Assembly: GCF_011745145.1 (NCBI RefSeq)
Contig: NZ_CP050191.1
Location: 6,184,367 to 6,248,366 of the forward strand
Source: Mycobacterium sp. DL440
GTDB taxonomy: Bacteria > Actinomycetota > Actinomycetes > Mycobacteriales > Mycobacteriaceae
Direction: 5' to 3'
Length of the DNA stretch: 64,000 nucleotides
Both the position numbers and the translations under genes were made by a program. The notes beneath the pieces are model-generated. The model saw nothing but the letters and a program-made list of their open reading frames with translations, made no database searches and had not been told where the DNA came from. This document shows positions 54,758 to 63,908 of the stretch, piece by piece; position 1 is the stretch's first letter; the number at the start of each line of letters is the position of its first letter.

Positions 54758-56287
54758 ATGACAGCGACGCCAGATGTAGCTCTGACCGGAGAGTTCACAG
54801 GTTCCGGCACCATCCACAACCCCGCGACCGGCGCCGTCGCCGGCCAGGTGACCTGGACCGCCGCCACCGACGTGCCGCGTATCGCGGCCGGCCTGCGCGA
54901 AGCGCAGAAGGAATGGGAGGCCCGCGGCGCCAAAGGCCGCGCCAAGGTCCTGTCCCGCTACGCGGTGTGGCTGGGGGACCACCGCGAGGAGATCGAGAAG
55001 CTCCTGATCGCCGAGACCGGCAAGTCGGCCATGGACGCCGCGCAGGAGGTCCCGCTGCTGATCATGATCCTGTCGTACTACATCAAGGTGGTCGAGAAGG
55101 CGATGGCGCCGGATTCCCGTCCGGCCCCGCTGCCCTTCCTGTCCATCAAGAAGATCGCTGTGCATTACCGGCCGCGTCCCGTCATCGGGATCATCGCGCC
55201 GTGGAACTACCCCGTGGCCAACGCCATGATGGACGCCATCGGCGCCCTGGCCGCCGGATGCGCGGTGCTGCTCAAGCCCTCCGAGCGCACCCCGCTGACC
55301 GCCGAGGTGCTGCTGCGCGGCTGGCTGGATTCCGGTGCCCCCGAGGTGTTCGCGCTGGCGCAGGGTGCGCGTGCGGTGTCCGAGGCCGTCATCGACAACT
55401 CTGACTACATCCAGTTCACCGGGTCCAGTGCCACGGGCGCCAAGGTGATGGAGCGCGCGGCCCGCCGCCTCACCCCGGTGAGCCTGGAGCTCGGCGGCAA
55501 GGATCCGCTGATCGTGCTGGAAGACGCCGACGTCGAGCTGGCCGCCAATGCCGCGGTGTGGGGCGCGATGTTCAACGCCGGCCAGACCTGTGTGTCCGTC
55601 GAGCGGGTCTACGCGCTTGAGCCCGTCTACGACCAGTTCGTGGCGGCCACCGTGCGTGCCGTGGAGAACCTCAAGATGGGCACCGGCGAGGGCTACCACT
55701 TCGGCTCTCAGATCGACGAGAGCCAGGTGGCGATCACCGAACGCCACGTCAACGAGGCCGTCGCCGCCGGCGCCAAGGCGCTGACCGGAGGCAAGCGCCC
55801 CGAAGGTGGGGGCAGCTTCTTCGAGCCGACCGTGCTTGTCGACGTCGACCACTCGATGGCCTGCATGAGCGAGGAAACCTTCGGGCCGACGCTGCCGATC
55901 ATGAAGGTCTCCTCGGTCGAGGAGGCCGTCCGGCTGGCCAACGACAGTCCGTACGGGCTGAGCGCATCGGTGTTCTCCAAGGACGTCGAGCGGGCCAAAA
56001 CGATTGCACTGCAGCTCGATTGCGGCGCGGTCAACATCAATGACGTGATCTCCAACTTGATGTGCACCACCGCCCCGATGGGCGGCTGGAAGACCTCGGG
56101 CATCGGCGCGCGCTTCGGCGGGGTCGACGGGGTCCGCAAGTTCTGCAAGCAGGAGACCGTGGTGGTGCCGCGCACCAACGTCGGCGCCGGCGGCAGCTAC
56201 TACAACAACTCGGAGAAGGCACTGGCCCGGATGAACAAGCTGATGACCAAGCTTGCGCTGTCGCGTCCGCGCCGTAAGTCCAAGTAA
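54758..56287 (+). CDS. NAD(P)-dependent aldehyde dehydrogenase
   Basis: 509 residues from MTATPDVALTGEF. IIAPWNYPVANAMMDAIGALAAGCAVLLKPSE is the cofactor-binding region, VSLELGGKDP holds the catalytic Glu and NAGQTCVSVERV the catalytic Cys. A hydrophobic IMILSYYIKVVEKAM and a basic C-terminal tail (LALSRPRRKSK) recall membrane-associated coniferyl/fatty aldehyde dehydrogenases. It is not the ExaC/AcoD type encoded at the comparable place in M. tuberculosis (Rv0458, from memory). Start set by TAACAT 7 nt upstream (leaderless). Substrate probably a medium- or long-chain or aromatic aldehyde. Confidence 0.9.
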   Translation: MTATPDVALTGEFTGSGTIHNPATGAVAGQVTWTAATDVPRIAAGLREAQKEWEARGAKGRAKVLSRYAVWLGDHREEIEKLLIAETGKSAMDAAQEVPLLIMILSYYIKVVEKAMAPDSRPAPLPFLSIKKIAVHYRPRPVIGIIAPWNYPVANAMMDAIGALAAGCAVLLKPSERTPLTAEVLLRGWLDSGAPEVFALAQGARAVSEAVIDNSDYIQFTGSSATGAKVMERAARRLTPVSLELGGKDPLIVLEDADVELAANAAVWGAMFNAGQTCVSVERVYALEPVYDQFVAATVRAVENLKMGTGEGYHFGSQIDESQVAITERHVNEAVAAGAKALTGGKRPEGGGSFFEPTVLVDVDHSMACMSEETFGPTLPIMKVSSVEEAVRLANDSPYGLSASVFSKDVERAKTIALQLDCGAVNINDVISNLMCTTAPMGGWKTSGIGARFGGVDGVRKFCKQETVVVPRTNVGAGGSYYNNSEKALARMNKLMTKLALSRPRRKSK

Positions 56288-56303
56288 CGACGTACCGCCC
56301 GTT

Positions 56304-56336
56304 CACTCCGGCGACACCTTCGTGTTCGCCGGAGTG
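56304..56336 (+). terminator. Hairpin terminator after the aldehyde dehydrogenase gene
   Basis: CACTCCGGCGACAC pairs with GTGTTCGCCGGAGTG (single T bulge) around a CTTC loop. It lies 16 bp past the stop and 2 bp before the -10 of ppk2, cleanly separating the two units. Confidence 0.75.
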
Positions 56337-56350
56337 GATACCGTCGTCCG

Positions 56351-57208
56351 GTGACTCTGGACATCACCGGCTACGCGGTCCGTGACGACGACGATGACGA
56401 CCCCGTGCTGCTGCTGGAACCCAGCGGCGAGGTCATCGACACCTGGCGGGAGAACTACCCGTACTCCGACCGCATGTCGCGCCAGGAGTACGAGGAGCAG
56501 AAGCGGCTGCTGCAGATCGAACTGCTGAAGCTGCAGAAGTGGAGCCAGGGCAACGGGCTGCGGCATGTCATCGTCTTCGAGGGACGTGACGCGGCCGGTA
56601 AAGGCGGCACCATCAAGCGGTTCACGGAGCACCTGAACCCCCGCGGGGCCCGCGTCGTCGCGCTGGAGAAACCCACCGAAAAAGAACGCACCCAGTGGTA
56701 TTTCCAGCGCTACGTACAGCACCTGCCTGCCGCCGGTGAGATCGTCCTGTTCGACCGCTCCTGGTACAACCGCGCCGGGGTGGAGCGGGTGATGGGCTAC
56801 TGCTCGCCCAAGCAGCATGCCGAGTTCATCCGGCAGGCCCCGTTGTTCGAGCAGATGCTGGTCAACGACGGCATCAGCCTCACCAAGCTGTGGTTCTCCG
56901 TCACGCAATCCGAGCAGCGCACCCGGTTCACCATCCGCCAGGTCGACCCGGTGCGCCAGTGGAAACTCTCACCCACCGACCTCGCGTCGCTGGACAAATG
57001 GGAGGACTACACCGCGGCCAAGGAAGACATGTTCGCCTGGACCGACACCGAAATGGCGCCCTGGACCGTGGTCAAGAGCAATGACAAGAAACGCGCCCGC
57101 ATCAACGCCATGCGCTACGTGCTCGGTAAGTTCGACTACGACAACAAGGATTTTGAGGTGGTCGGCCACGCCGATCCACTGATCGTGGGGCGTGCCCTGT
57201 CGGACTGA
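56351..57208 (+). CDS. ppk2: Polyphosphate kinase 2
   Basis: 285 residues, the single-domain PPK2 class. Walker A FEGRDAAGKGGTIKRF (about 76-91), lid and basic stretch LNPRGARVVALEKPTEKERTQWYFQRYVQHLP, Walker B EIVLFDRSWYNRAG and the family signature QVDPVRQWKLSPTDL. PPK2 uses polyphosphate to phosphorylate nucleoside (di)phosphates, or the reverse. The N-terminus has a run of Asp (DDDDDD). GTG start is supported by TACCGT at 56339-56344, 6 nt upstream (leaderless). Confidence 0.95.
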   Translation: MTLDITGYAVRDDDDDDPVLLLEPSGEVIDTWRENYPYSDRMSRQEYEEQKRLLQIELLKLQKWSQGNGLRHVIVFEGRDAAGKGGTIKRFTEHLNPRGARVVALEKPTEKERTQWYFQRYVQHLPAAGEIVLFDRSWYNRAGVERVMGYCSPKQHAEFIRQAPLFEQMLVNDGISLTKLWFSVTQSEQRTRFTIRQVDPVRQWKLSPTDLASLDKWEDYTAAKEDMFAWTDTEMAPWTVVKSNDKKRARINAMRYVLGKFDYDNKDFEVVGHADPLIVGRALSD

Positions 57209-57244
57209 ACAGTCTGGCCGCCGCCCGGGAACTAGGAGGACGGC

Positions 57245-58093
57245 GTGCGCTTCGTCATGACGCTGTTCCTGTGGGTGCTGACGACGGTCCTGCTCGCCGC
57301 CGCGGTGCCGTCCGCGTGGGTGCAGAAGAACATCATCGACCAGCAGGGCTACTCGTCCTTCGCCGCGGGTGCGGCTGCCGACCCGCAGTTGCAGCAGGCG
57401 GTCGCCGGTGAGCTCACCACCCAGGTGCAGTCCCTGGCGGCGCAGAACGGGGGCCAGGTCGACGCGCGGCGGATCCGCGCTGTGGCAGGTGCCTACACCG
57501 CAGGGCCCGACTTTCCCGGGCAGTTCGCGCTGGCCAATCAACTTGCGCACACCTGGCTGTTCACCGACCGGTTGTCGCGGAACGAGAACGGCAGTTGGGT
57601 GATCGATGTGGCCCCGATGCTCTCGGATGCCTCATTCCACGAAACCCTGTCCGGTTTCGGTATCGAAGTGCCGCAAACACTTACGGTCCCCATCGCCTCG
57701 TCGGCGCCGGACAGTTTGCGCCCAGGGATCCTGCGGCCGCTGGCTGTGTGGGGCCCGTGGGTCAGCGTCGGCGTGACGGTGTTGGCCGGCATCTTCGCCC
57801 TGCTGACTCTGGCCGCCGCCCGCGCTCGCGGTAAAACCCTTGCTGCACTGGGTATCTCCGCTCTGCTGGTGGGTGCGGCTGGTTGGGCCGGGCTGGAGGC
57901 GGGCCGACGCTACCTCAACGAGGCCCTCAACCACACCAGCGGCGACATCCGCCAGATTGCCGACGCCATGGTCGGCCATGCGATCAGCAGCCTGCACCAA
58001 TGGCTCAACCTCGCCCTGGCCGCCGGCGGGGGACTGGTGGTGTTTGGCATCATCGTGGCGCTGCTGGGCGGGCTGCGGCGTCGGCCGAATTGA
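57245..58093 (+). CDS. Membrane protein of unknown function
   Basis: 282 residues, AGGAGGA before the GTG. Layout: signal-like helix 3-24, an extracytoplasmic part of about 140 residues (DPQLQQAVAGELTTQVQSLA and FTDRLSRNENGSWVIDVAPMLSD), then three helices (about 168-190, 198-220, 255-275). The periplasmic segment with a repeated helix pattern and conserved Ser-Trp-Val-Ile-Asp recalls the integral membrane APC-associated proteins of actinobacteria, but I do not recognise a named domain. Follows ppk2 by 36 bp. Confidence 0.75.
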   Translation: MRFVMTLFLWVLTTVLLAAAVPSAWVQKNIIDQQGYSSFAAGAAADPQLQQAVAGELTTQVQSLAAQNGGQVDARRIRAVAGAYTAGPDFPGQFALANQLAHTWLFTDRLSRNENGSWVIDVAPMLSDASFHETLSGFGIEVPQTLTVPIASSAPDSLRPGILRPLAVWGPWVSVGVTVLAGIFALLTLAAARARGKTLAALGISALLVGAAGWAGLEAGRRYLNEALNHTSGDIRQIADAMVGHAISSLHQWLNLALAAGGGLVVFGIIVALLGGLRRRPN

Positions 58094-58098
58094 CTGTT

Positions 58099-58168
58099 GG
58101 CCGCGCCGGTTTCTACCCCGCGGTCGTTCCCGGGCGCTCGTGAGGACCGTGGTGTAGAAACGGCGGCC
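58099..58168. repeat. Intergenic inverted repeat, copy 4
   Basis: Best-paired member: left GGCCGCGCCGGTTTCTACCC then CGCGGTC, right GACCGTGG then TGTAGAAACGGCGGCC. It fills the 94-bp gap between a convergent pair (membrane protein and prolyl oligopeptidase), so it can act as a two-way terminator. Confidence 0.7.
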
Positions 58169-58187
58169 GAAACCTGCCAACTTTCCG

Positions 58188-60188
58188 CTAGGCGCGGTCT
58201 CCGAGCGTCTGCCACAGGAACTCGTAGGTCAGCGCTGCCTTGAACGCGGACTGCTTGTTGTCCGCGGCGCCACCGTGGCCACCTTCGATGTTCTCGTAGT
58301 ACAGCACCCGGTGTCCGGCCGCCGCCAGCGCGGCCGTCATCTTCCTGGCGTGACCGGGATGCACCCGGTCGTCGCGGGTCGACGTGGTGATCAGGATCGG
58401 CGGGTACGTCGCCGAGGTCGAAATATTCTGGTACGGCGAGTATTTCGACATGAATTCCCAATCCGCCGGATCGTCGGGATTGCCATACTCGGCCACCCAC
58501 GATGCACCCGCCAACAACAGGTGGAAGCGCTTCATGTCCAGTAGCGGGACACTGCACACCAACGCCCCGAACAACTCGGGGTAATGGGTCAGAATGACGC
58601 CCATCAACAGCCCGCCGTTGCTGCCGCCGGAAGCGCCGAGTTGCTCGACCGTGGTGATGCCGCGGCGCACCAGATCGGCTGCTACCGCGGCGAAATCCTC
58701 GTACACCACATGGCGGTTCTCTCGCATGGCCTGCTTGTGCCAGACCGGACCGTACTCGCCGCCACCGCGGATGTTGGCCTGCACGTAGGTGCCGCCGCGT
58801 TCCAGCCAGGCACGCCCGGCGCCACCGATGTAGCCCGGCGTCAACGAATTCTGGAATCCGCCGTAGCCGTAGAGATGAGTCGGGCTCGGTTCGTCGCGGC
58901 GTCCGACCACGAAGTACGGGACCTTCGTGCCGTCCTTGGAGGTCGCGAAGTACTGTTCCACGCCGATGCCGGTCGCGTCATAGAACGCCGGCGCGGACTT
59001 GACCTGAACCAGCGGGCCGCCGGCGGTGCCGTACAGCAGCCGCGACGGGGTGGTGAATCCGCTTGAGTTGTAGAAGACCTCGTCACCTAGGTAATCGATG
59101 TCGACAACGATGGTGTCCGCGGCCGGCGGGATGTCCGGAGCGTCCCTGCGTTCCCACGTCCCGGGCGTGACGACCTCGACGTGGCTGGCGACATCGCGCA
59201 GCGTGATGAGGATCAGCTTCTCTTTGGTCCACTGCACACTGGACAGGCAGCTGTGCTCGTCCGGCTCGTAGATCATCGTGAGATCGGCGGTGCCGGAAAG
59301 GAAATCGTCGAACTTGGCACCCAGCAGCGCACCGGCCGGGTAGGTGACGCCGCCCACCTGCCAGTCGGTGCGCAACGAGATCAGCAACCACTCCCGGTGC
59401 AGCGACAGCGACGAGTCGGTCGGCACCTTGATCTCGATGAGCTCGCCGTCGCGCACCTCGTAGCGGATGCGGTGGTAGAAGTCGGTGTAACGACCCAGCC
59501 GGGTGTGCTCGAAGCCCGGGGTCCGGTCGATCGAGGCGATCACCCGGACATCGGTCGGCTCGGCCTCGTACACCGTCTCGGCCTCGGTCAACAGCTGGCC
59601 ACGGCGCCAGCGCTTGGCGATCCGCGGATAACCCGATTCGGTCATCGAGCCCTCGCCGAAGTCGGTGCACACCAGCAGGGTGTCCTCGTCCTCCCAGGAC
59701 ACCGAGGACTTGGCCTCGGCCAGCTCGAACCCGCCGGAAACGAATTCCCTTGTTCGCATATCGAACTCACGCACCACGGTGGCGTCTGCGCCGCCTCGGG
59801 ACAGGCTGATCATGGCCAATGTGTGATCCGGCTCGATCACCTCGGGTCCGGCCCACACCCAGTTCTCGTCCTCGGCCCGGGCCAGCTCATCCAGATCGAG
59901 GATCACGTCCCAGTCGGGTTCATTGGTGCGGTAGCTCTCCAGCGTGGTGCGCCGCCACAGGCCGCGCGGGTTCGCCTCGTCGCGCCAGAAGTTGTACAGA
60001 TACTCGCCACGGCGGCCCGGATACGGGATACGCGCGTCGGTGTCGAGGATCTCCAACACGTCGGAGCGCATCGTCTCGAAACGCTCACCGCTCAACTGGG
60101 CGATCGTCGGCTCGTTGTGCGCCCGCACCCACGCCAACGCGTCGTCGCCGGTGATGTCCTCAAGCCAGAGATAAGGGTCCGCTGCCAC
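58188..60188 (-). CDS. Prolyl oligopeptidase-family serine peptidase (S9)
   Basis: 666 residues from the GTG at 60188. The start DPYLWLEDITGDDALAWVRAHN is the family's N-terminal cap; the middle is a seven-bladed propeller. The hydrolase domain has the nucleophile Ser in GASGGSNGGLLMG, Asp in TSTRDDRVHP and His in EGGHGGA. It should cleave short Pro-containing peptides in the cytoplasm. The start is supported by CACAAT (60195-60200, minus strand) 6 nt upstream; the longer open frame would overlap the divergent DUF779 gene. Corresponds to Rv0457c by order. Confidence 0.92.
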   Translation of the reverse strand: MAADPYLWLEDITGDDALAWVRAHNEPTIAQLSGERFETMRSDVLEILDTDARIPYPGRRGEYLYNFWRDEANPRGLWRRTTLESYRTNEPDWDVILDLDELARAEDENWVWAGPEVIEPDHTLAMISLSRGGADATVVREFDMRTREFVSGGFELAEAKSSVSWEDEDTLLVCTDFGEGSMTESGYPRIAKRWRRGQLLTEAETVYEAEPTDVRVIASIDRTPGFEHTRLGRYTDFYHRIRYEVRDGELIEIKVPTDSSLSLHREWLLISLRTDWQVGGVTYPAGALLGAKFDDFLSGTADLTMIYEPDEHSCLSSVQWTKEKLILITLRDVASHVEVVTPGTWERRDAPDIPPAADTIVVDIDYLGDEVFYNSSGFTTPSRLLYGTAGGPLVQVKSAPAFYDATGIGVEQYFATSKDGTKVPYFVVGRRDEPSPTHLYGYGGFQNSLTPGYIGGAGRAWLERGGTYVQANIRGGGEYGPVWHKQAMRENRHVVYEDFAAVAADLVRRGITTVEQLGASGGSNGGLLMGVILTHYPELFGALVCSVPLLDMKRFHLLLAGASWVAEYGNPDDPADWEFMSKYSPYQNISTSATYPPILITTSTRDDRVHPGHARKMTAALAAAGHRVLYYENIEGGHGGAADNKQSAFKAALTYEFLWQTLGDRA

Positions 60189-60256
60189 CCGTCCATTGTG
60201 ACTGCGCGCGTACTGTGAGCTGAACAACACCACTGCCCGGTGGAAGCGAGGACGTG

Positions 60257-60751
60257 ATGAATCGAGCACCGGCGCGGGCCCTGATCACCGCGGCCGCCGC
60301 CGATCTGCTGGCGCGACTTCAGGGGCGCCACGGCGCGTTGATGTTCCACCAGTCCGGCGGATGCTGCGACGGCTCGTCGCCGATGTGTTACCCCGACGGC
60401 GAGTTCATCGTCGGGGACCGCGACATCGTGCTGGCGGTGCTGGATGTGGGCAGCGGCGTGCCGGTATGGATCTCCGGCCCGCAGTTCGAGGCGTGGAAGC
60501 ACACCCAGCTGGTGATCGACGTCGTCCCCGGCCGAGGCGGCGGGTTCAGCCTGGAAGCGCCCGAGGGCATGCGGTTCCTGTCCCGTGGCCGGGCCTTCAC
60601 CGACGAGGAGAACGCGCTGCTGGCCGCGCAGTCCCCGGTGACGGGCGCGCAGTACAGCGCCGGCGCCCGTCCACCCGACAACGGCAGCCACCTCGTCGAC
60701 GAAGCCGCCGACGCCTGCCCGGTACCCGGAGGACGCGCCGCACAGATGTAG
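60257..60751 (+). CDS. DUF779-family protein
   Basis: 164 residues from the ATG at 60257 (GAGGA 4 nt upstream; a GTG at 60254 is in frame). The signature HGALMFHQSGGCCDGSSPMCYP with three cysteines, and later GPQFEAWKHTQLVIDVVPGRGGGFSLEAPEGMRFLSRGRAFT, defines DUF779. The Cys cluster suggests metal binding. DUF779 genes usually sit next to an ExaC/AcoD-type acetaldehyde dehydrogenase; none is adjacent here, the only aldehyde dehydrogenase in the window being of another type 4 kb away. Function unknown. Confidence 0.9.
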   Translation: MNRAPARALITAAAADLLARLQGRHGALMFHQSGGCCDGSSPMCYPDGEFIVGDRDIVLAVLDVGSGVPVWISGPQFEAWKHTQLVIDVVPGRGGGFSLEAPEGMRFLSRGRAFTDEENALLAAQSPVTGAQYSAGARPPDNGSHLVDEAADACPVPGGRAAQM

Positions 60752-60785
60752 CGGGTCGTACGGGTCGCGGCGTTATCGTCGAAGA

Positions 60786-61064
60786 GTGATTCCGCTGCCA
60801 CGGGCGTGGCTGCTGACCGGTGCAATGTCGGTCGGCGTAGCGGTCGGGCTGCTGGCAGGGATCGCCACGACATTGCTGGTGACAGTCCCCGTCCGGCCCG
60901 ATGTGGTGATCGCCCTGGTCCTCGGAGTGCCCGGTGTCCTCGGGACGCTCCTGGTCGTCCTCTCGGGGCGGCGCTGGGTTACCACGCTCGGGGCCTTCGC
61001 CCTGGCCATCGCGCCCGGCTGGTTCGGGGCGCTGGCGATCATCCAGGTGGCATCCCATGGCTGA
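60786..61064 (+). CDS. Small membrane protein (Rv0460-like)
   Basis: 92 residues, three hydrophobic segments (about 7-30, 38-58, 66-88) with short loops. GTG start at 60786 has TATCGT (60774-60779) 6 nt upstream, fitting leaderless initiation. Overlaps the next gene by 8 bp. Placed by order as the equivalent of M. tuberculosis Rv0460; function unknown. Confidence 0.75.
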   Translation: MIPLPRAWLLTGAMSVGVAVGLLAGIATTLLVTVPVRPDVVIALVLGVPGVLGTLLVVLSGRRWVTTLGAFALAIAPGWFGALAIIQVASHG

Positions 61065-61551
61065 GGACGTCGACACCTCCACCGCGGACTTCGCCCCACT
61101 GTTCGACACCGGCGAAAATGAGCTCGTTACCGACGAGTCGTCGGCCGGCCTGACGCCCGCGGAAGACATGACGCCGGACCAGGCGGGATCCGACGACGCA
61201 CCGTCGGCGCCGCTGCCCGCGCCGGCCCCGTCCGTTGTGGTCGAGGGGTCCTATCTGTCGGTGAAGTGGTGGACGTTGGTGAGCCTGCTGGCCGGGGTGT
61301 GGTTCGTCTCCGCCGCCGCAGGCGCGGGCCTGTACTACTACTGGTATCAGTCGGTTGACAAGACCTGGCCGGTGTTCGTCGCGCTCGCCTATGTCGTCGC
61401 CACCACGGTCGGTGCTGTGCTGGCATCGACGGCGCAGCGGAAACCGGTGGTATCGGCCCTGGCTATCGCGCTGATGTCGGCGCCCCTGGCGGCGATGGCC
61501 GCTGCGGCGGTTTTCTACGGCGCCTACGTGTTCGGCTGGATCGCCCGGTAG
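61057..61551 (+). CDS. Membrane protein (Rv0461-like)
   Basis: 164 residues from MAEDVDTSTADFAPLF. Acidic, Pro/Ala-rich cytoplasmic N-terminus of about 65 residues, then three hydrophobic segments (WWTLVSLLAGVWFVSAAAG, PVFVALAYVVATTVGAVLA, SALAIALMSAPLAAMAAAAVFYG). Overlaps the preceding small membrane gene by 8 bp and precedes lpdC by 30 bp. Function unknown; the longer open frame upstream is a shadow. Confidence 0.78.
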   Translation: MAEDVDTSTADFAPLFDTGENELVTDESSAGLTPAEDMTPDQAGSDDAPSAPLPAPAPSVVVEGSYLSVKWWTLVSLLAGVWFVSAAAGAGLYYYWYQSVDKTWPVFVALAYVVATTVGAVLASTAQRKPVVSALAIALMSAPLAAMAAAAVFYGAYVFGWIAR

Positions 61552-61569
61552 GACCATAGCGCCGCCCAC

Positions 61570-61575
61570 TAGGGT
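61570..61575 (+). promoter_or_regulatory. -10 box of a leaderless lpdC transcript
   Basis: TAGGGT ends 6 nt before the GTG start, placing transcription start at or next to the first codon. Confidence 0.45.
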
Positions 61576-61581
61576 GGGGTC

Positions 61582-62976
61582 GTGACCCACTTTGACGTCG
61601 TCGTTCTCGGAGCTGGTCCCGGTGGATACGTCGCGGCCATCCGTGCCGCCCAACTGGGGCTGAACACCGCAATTGTCGAGCCCAAGTACTGGGGCGGCGT
61701 GTGCCTCAATGTCGGGTGTATCCCGTCCAAGGCCTTGCTGCGCAACGCGGAACTGGCACACATCTTCAATAAGGAAGCCAAGACCTTCGGCATCAGCGGG
61801 GAGGCCACCTTCGATTACGGTGCCGCTTTCGACCGCAGCCGCAAGGTCGCCGATGGCCGCGTCGCCGGCGTGCACTTCCTGATGAAGAAGAACAAGATCA
61901 CCGAGGTCCACGGCTACGGCACCTTCACCGGGCCCAAGTCGATGTCGGTGAAGCTCAACGAGGGCGGCACCGAAGAGCTCACGTTCGACAACGCGATCAT
62001 CGCGACCGGCTCGTCGACCCGACTGGTGCCCGGTACCTCGTTGTCCGACAACGTCGTCACCTACGAAACCCAGATCCTCTCGCGCGAGCTGCCGGGGTCG
62101 ATCATCATCGCCGGCGCCGGTGCCATCGGCATGGAATTCGCCTACGTGCTCAAGAACTACGGCGTCGACGTCACCATCGTCGAGTTCCTGCCGCGCGCGC
62201 TGCCCAACGAGGATGCCGAGGTCTCCAAGGAGATCGAGAAGCAGTACAAGAAGCTGGGCGTGAAGATCCTCACCGGCACCAAGGTCGAGGGCATCTCAGA
62301 TGATGGGTCGACGGTCAAGGTCACCGTCAGCAAGGACGGCAAGACCGAGGAGCTCAAGGCCGACAAGGTGCTGCAGGCCATCGGCTTCGCCCCCAACGTC
62401 GAAGGCTTCGGCCTGGAGGCGGCTGGGGTGGCGCTGACCGACCGCAAGGCCATCGGCATCGACGACTACATGCGCACCAATGTGGCGAACATCTACTCGA
62501 TCGGCGATGTCACCGGCAAGCTGCAGCTGGCCCACGTTGCCGAGGCACAGGGTGTGGTGGCCGCTGAAACCATCGCCGGCGCAGAGACTCTGGCGCTGGG
62601 CGACTACCGGATGATGCCGCGCGCCACGTTCTGCCAGCCGCAGGTGGCCAGCTTCGGGCTCACCGAGGAGCAGGCCAAGGCGGAGGGGTACGACGTCGTC
62701 GTCGCCAAGTTCCCGTTCACCGCCAACGGCAAGGCGCACGGTTTGGCCGACCCGACCGGTTTCGTGAAGCTGATCGCCGACAAGAAGCACCTCGAGCTGA
62801 TCGGCGGACACCTGATCGGGCCTGACGTCTCCGAACTGCTGCCGGAGCTGACCCTGGCGCAGAAGTGGGACCTGACCGCCAACGAGCTGGCCCGCAACGT
62901 GCACACCCACCCGACCCTGTCGGAGGCGCTGCAGGAGTGCTTCCACGGGCTGACCGGCCACATGATCAACTTTTGA
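61582..62976 (+). CDS. lpdC: Dihydrolipoyl dehydrogenase
   Basis: 464 residues. FAD-binding [17 protein letters not shown], redox-active disulfide [13 protein letters not shown] (Cys41/Cys46), NAD site [21 protein letters not shown], second FAD motif [17 protein letters not shown], and the catalytic His-Glu in [12 protein letters not shown] near the end. Lpd is the E3 component of pyruvate and branched-chain keto acid dehydrogenases and in mycobacteria also of the peroxynitrite reductase/peroxidase complex. Identity and order match Rv0462. Its stop overlaps the next start as TTGA. Confidence 0.97.
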   Translation: MTHFDVVVLGAGPGGYVAAIRAAQLGLNTAIVEPKYWGGVCLNVGCIPSKALLRNAELAHIFNKEAKTFGISGEATFDYGAAFDRSRKVADGRVAGVHFLMKKNKITEVHGYGTFTGPKSMSVKLNEGGTEELTFDNAIIATGSSTRLVPGTSLSDNVVTYETQILSRELPGSIIIAGAGAIGMEFAYVLKNYGVDVTIVEFLPRALPNEDAEVSKEIEKQYKKLGVKILTGTKVEGISDDGSTVKVTVSKDGKTEELKADKVLQAIGFAPNVEGFGLEAAGVALTDRKAIGIDDYMRTNVANIYSIGDVTGKLQLAHVAEAQGVVAAETIAGAETLALGDYRMMPRATFCQPQVASFGLTEEQAKAEGYDVVVAKFPFTANGKAHGLADPTGFVKLIADKKHLELIGGHLIGPDVSELLPELTLAQKWDLTANELARNVHTHPTLSEALQECFHGLTGHMINF

Positions 62977-63242
62977 GAAACGAAATCGTCGCCGGCATAG
63001 CCGGTTTGGTGGTCGGCCACATTGTGTGGCTGGCCGCCATCACATTGGCGACCGAGGGCTCCAGCGTCAACGTCTGGGTGCTGTTGGTCGCGGCCCTGTC
63101 CTTCATCGGCGGGGCCGCGGGGATCTACTTCGGCCGGCGTAAGTACGAGCAGAAATCCCACACGTGGGCGGCGTTCCTGTGGACCCTGCCGGTGTCCCCG
63201 GTGCTGTTCTCGCTGGTGCTGCTCGGGGTGACCTACCTGTAG
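62973..63242 (+). CDS. Small membrane protein (Rv0463-like)
   Basis: 89 residues from a TTG that overlaps the lpdC stop. Three hydrophobic segments (about 6-26, 32-52, 68-88); a basic loop [12 protein letters not shown] lies between the second and third. No family function is known. The constant place after lpdC suggests translational coupling to it. Confidence 0.75.
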   Translation: MRNEIVAGIAGLVVGHIVWLAAITLATEGSSVNVWVLLVAALSFIGGAAGIYFGRRKYEQKSHTWAAFLWTLPVSPVLFSLVLLGVTYL

Positions 63243-63265
63243 GCGTGCAGCCCTGCGATTTGGGT

Positions 63266-63333
63266 GCGCCGGTTTCTACACCTCGCTGTTGCTTGCGACT
63301 TTGCACAACCCAGAGGTGGAAAACGGTGACGGC
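63266..63333. repeat. Intergenic inverted repeat, copy 5
   Basis: Left arm GCGCCGGTTTCTACACCTCG, right arm CAGAGGTGGAAAACGGTGAC. Lies between a convergent pair (lpdC unit and AhpD-like gene). The right arm is the most diverged of the five. Confidence 0.55.
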
Positions 63334-63356
63334 CCGGCCCGGGGTTGGGCCGCCGC

Positions 63357-63908
63357 TCAGTCCGGGAAGTCCAGCGGGATCCGCAGCGTCGTCATCGTGG
63401 CAGCCAGACCATCGTATTGGCTTGCCAGCATGCAGAATTCGATGATTTGCTGCTTGGTGAGCAGGGTGGACAGCGCCGCCCAGGTTTCCGCCGAGACGGA
63501 CCGGGTGACGATGAACTCGTCGGTCGCGGTGATCAACACCCGCTGCCGGTCGGTGAGTCCCTCGGCATCGGGACCCTCGAAGATCCTGGCCTGGGTATCG
63601 GCGTCGACGCCGCGGCTACGGGCCAGCCGGCGGTGCTGCTGCAGTTCGTATTCACAATCACGCAGATGGCCCACCCGAAGGATGACCAGCTCGGCATCCT
63701 GACGCGGCAACTTGCCCAGGGGGCCGAGCAGCAGGCCGGAATACGGCAGCCAGGCCAGGAACAGCAGCTTGTGCTGGCCCAGCACGTTCATCAGGGTGAA
63801 TCGGGGCGCACGGATGGCGCGGGCGCCCAGCTTGGCGATGGCCCAGTTGACCGGGCCCAGCTCGCGGAATCCGCCCGGCGCGATGCGGGCCGGCTCGAGT
63901 GCACTCAC
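63357..63908 (-). CDS. Carboxymuconolactone decarboxylase/AhpD-like protein
   Basis: 183 residues. The helical CMD pattern is clear (PRQDAELVILRVGHLRDCEYELQQHRRLARSRGVD), but the AhpD CxxC is not present: only one Cys is found at that place (RDCEYE), so it is unlikely to be a peroxidase-type disulfide enzyme. Many mycobacterial relatives are annotated as carboxymuconolactone decarboxylases without evidence. By order equivalent to Rv0464c. GTG start at 63908. Confidence 0.87.
   Translation of the reverse strand: MSALEPARIAPGGFRELGPVNWAIAKLGARAIRAPRFTLMNVLGQHKLLFLAWLPYSGLLLGPLGKLPRQDAELVILRVGHLRDCEYELQQHRRLARSRGVDADTQARIFEGPDAEGLTDRQRVLITATDEFIVTRSVSAETWAALSTLLTKQQIIEFCMLASQYDGLAATMTTLRIPLDFPD

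Noticed and set aside
60189..60269. Longer N-terminus of the prolyl oligopeptidase
   Set aside because: It would overlap the divergent DUF779 start and has no family similarity; the CACAAT box 6 nt before 60188 supports the shorter form.
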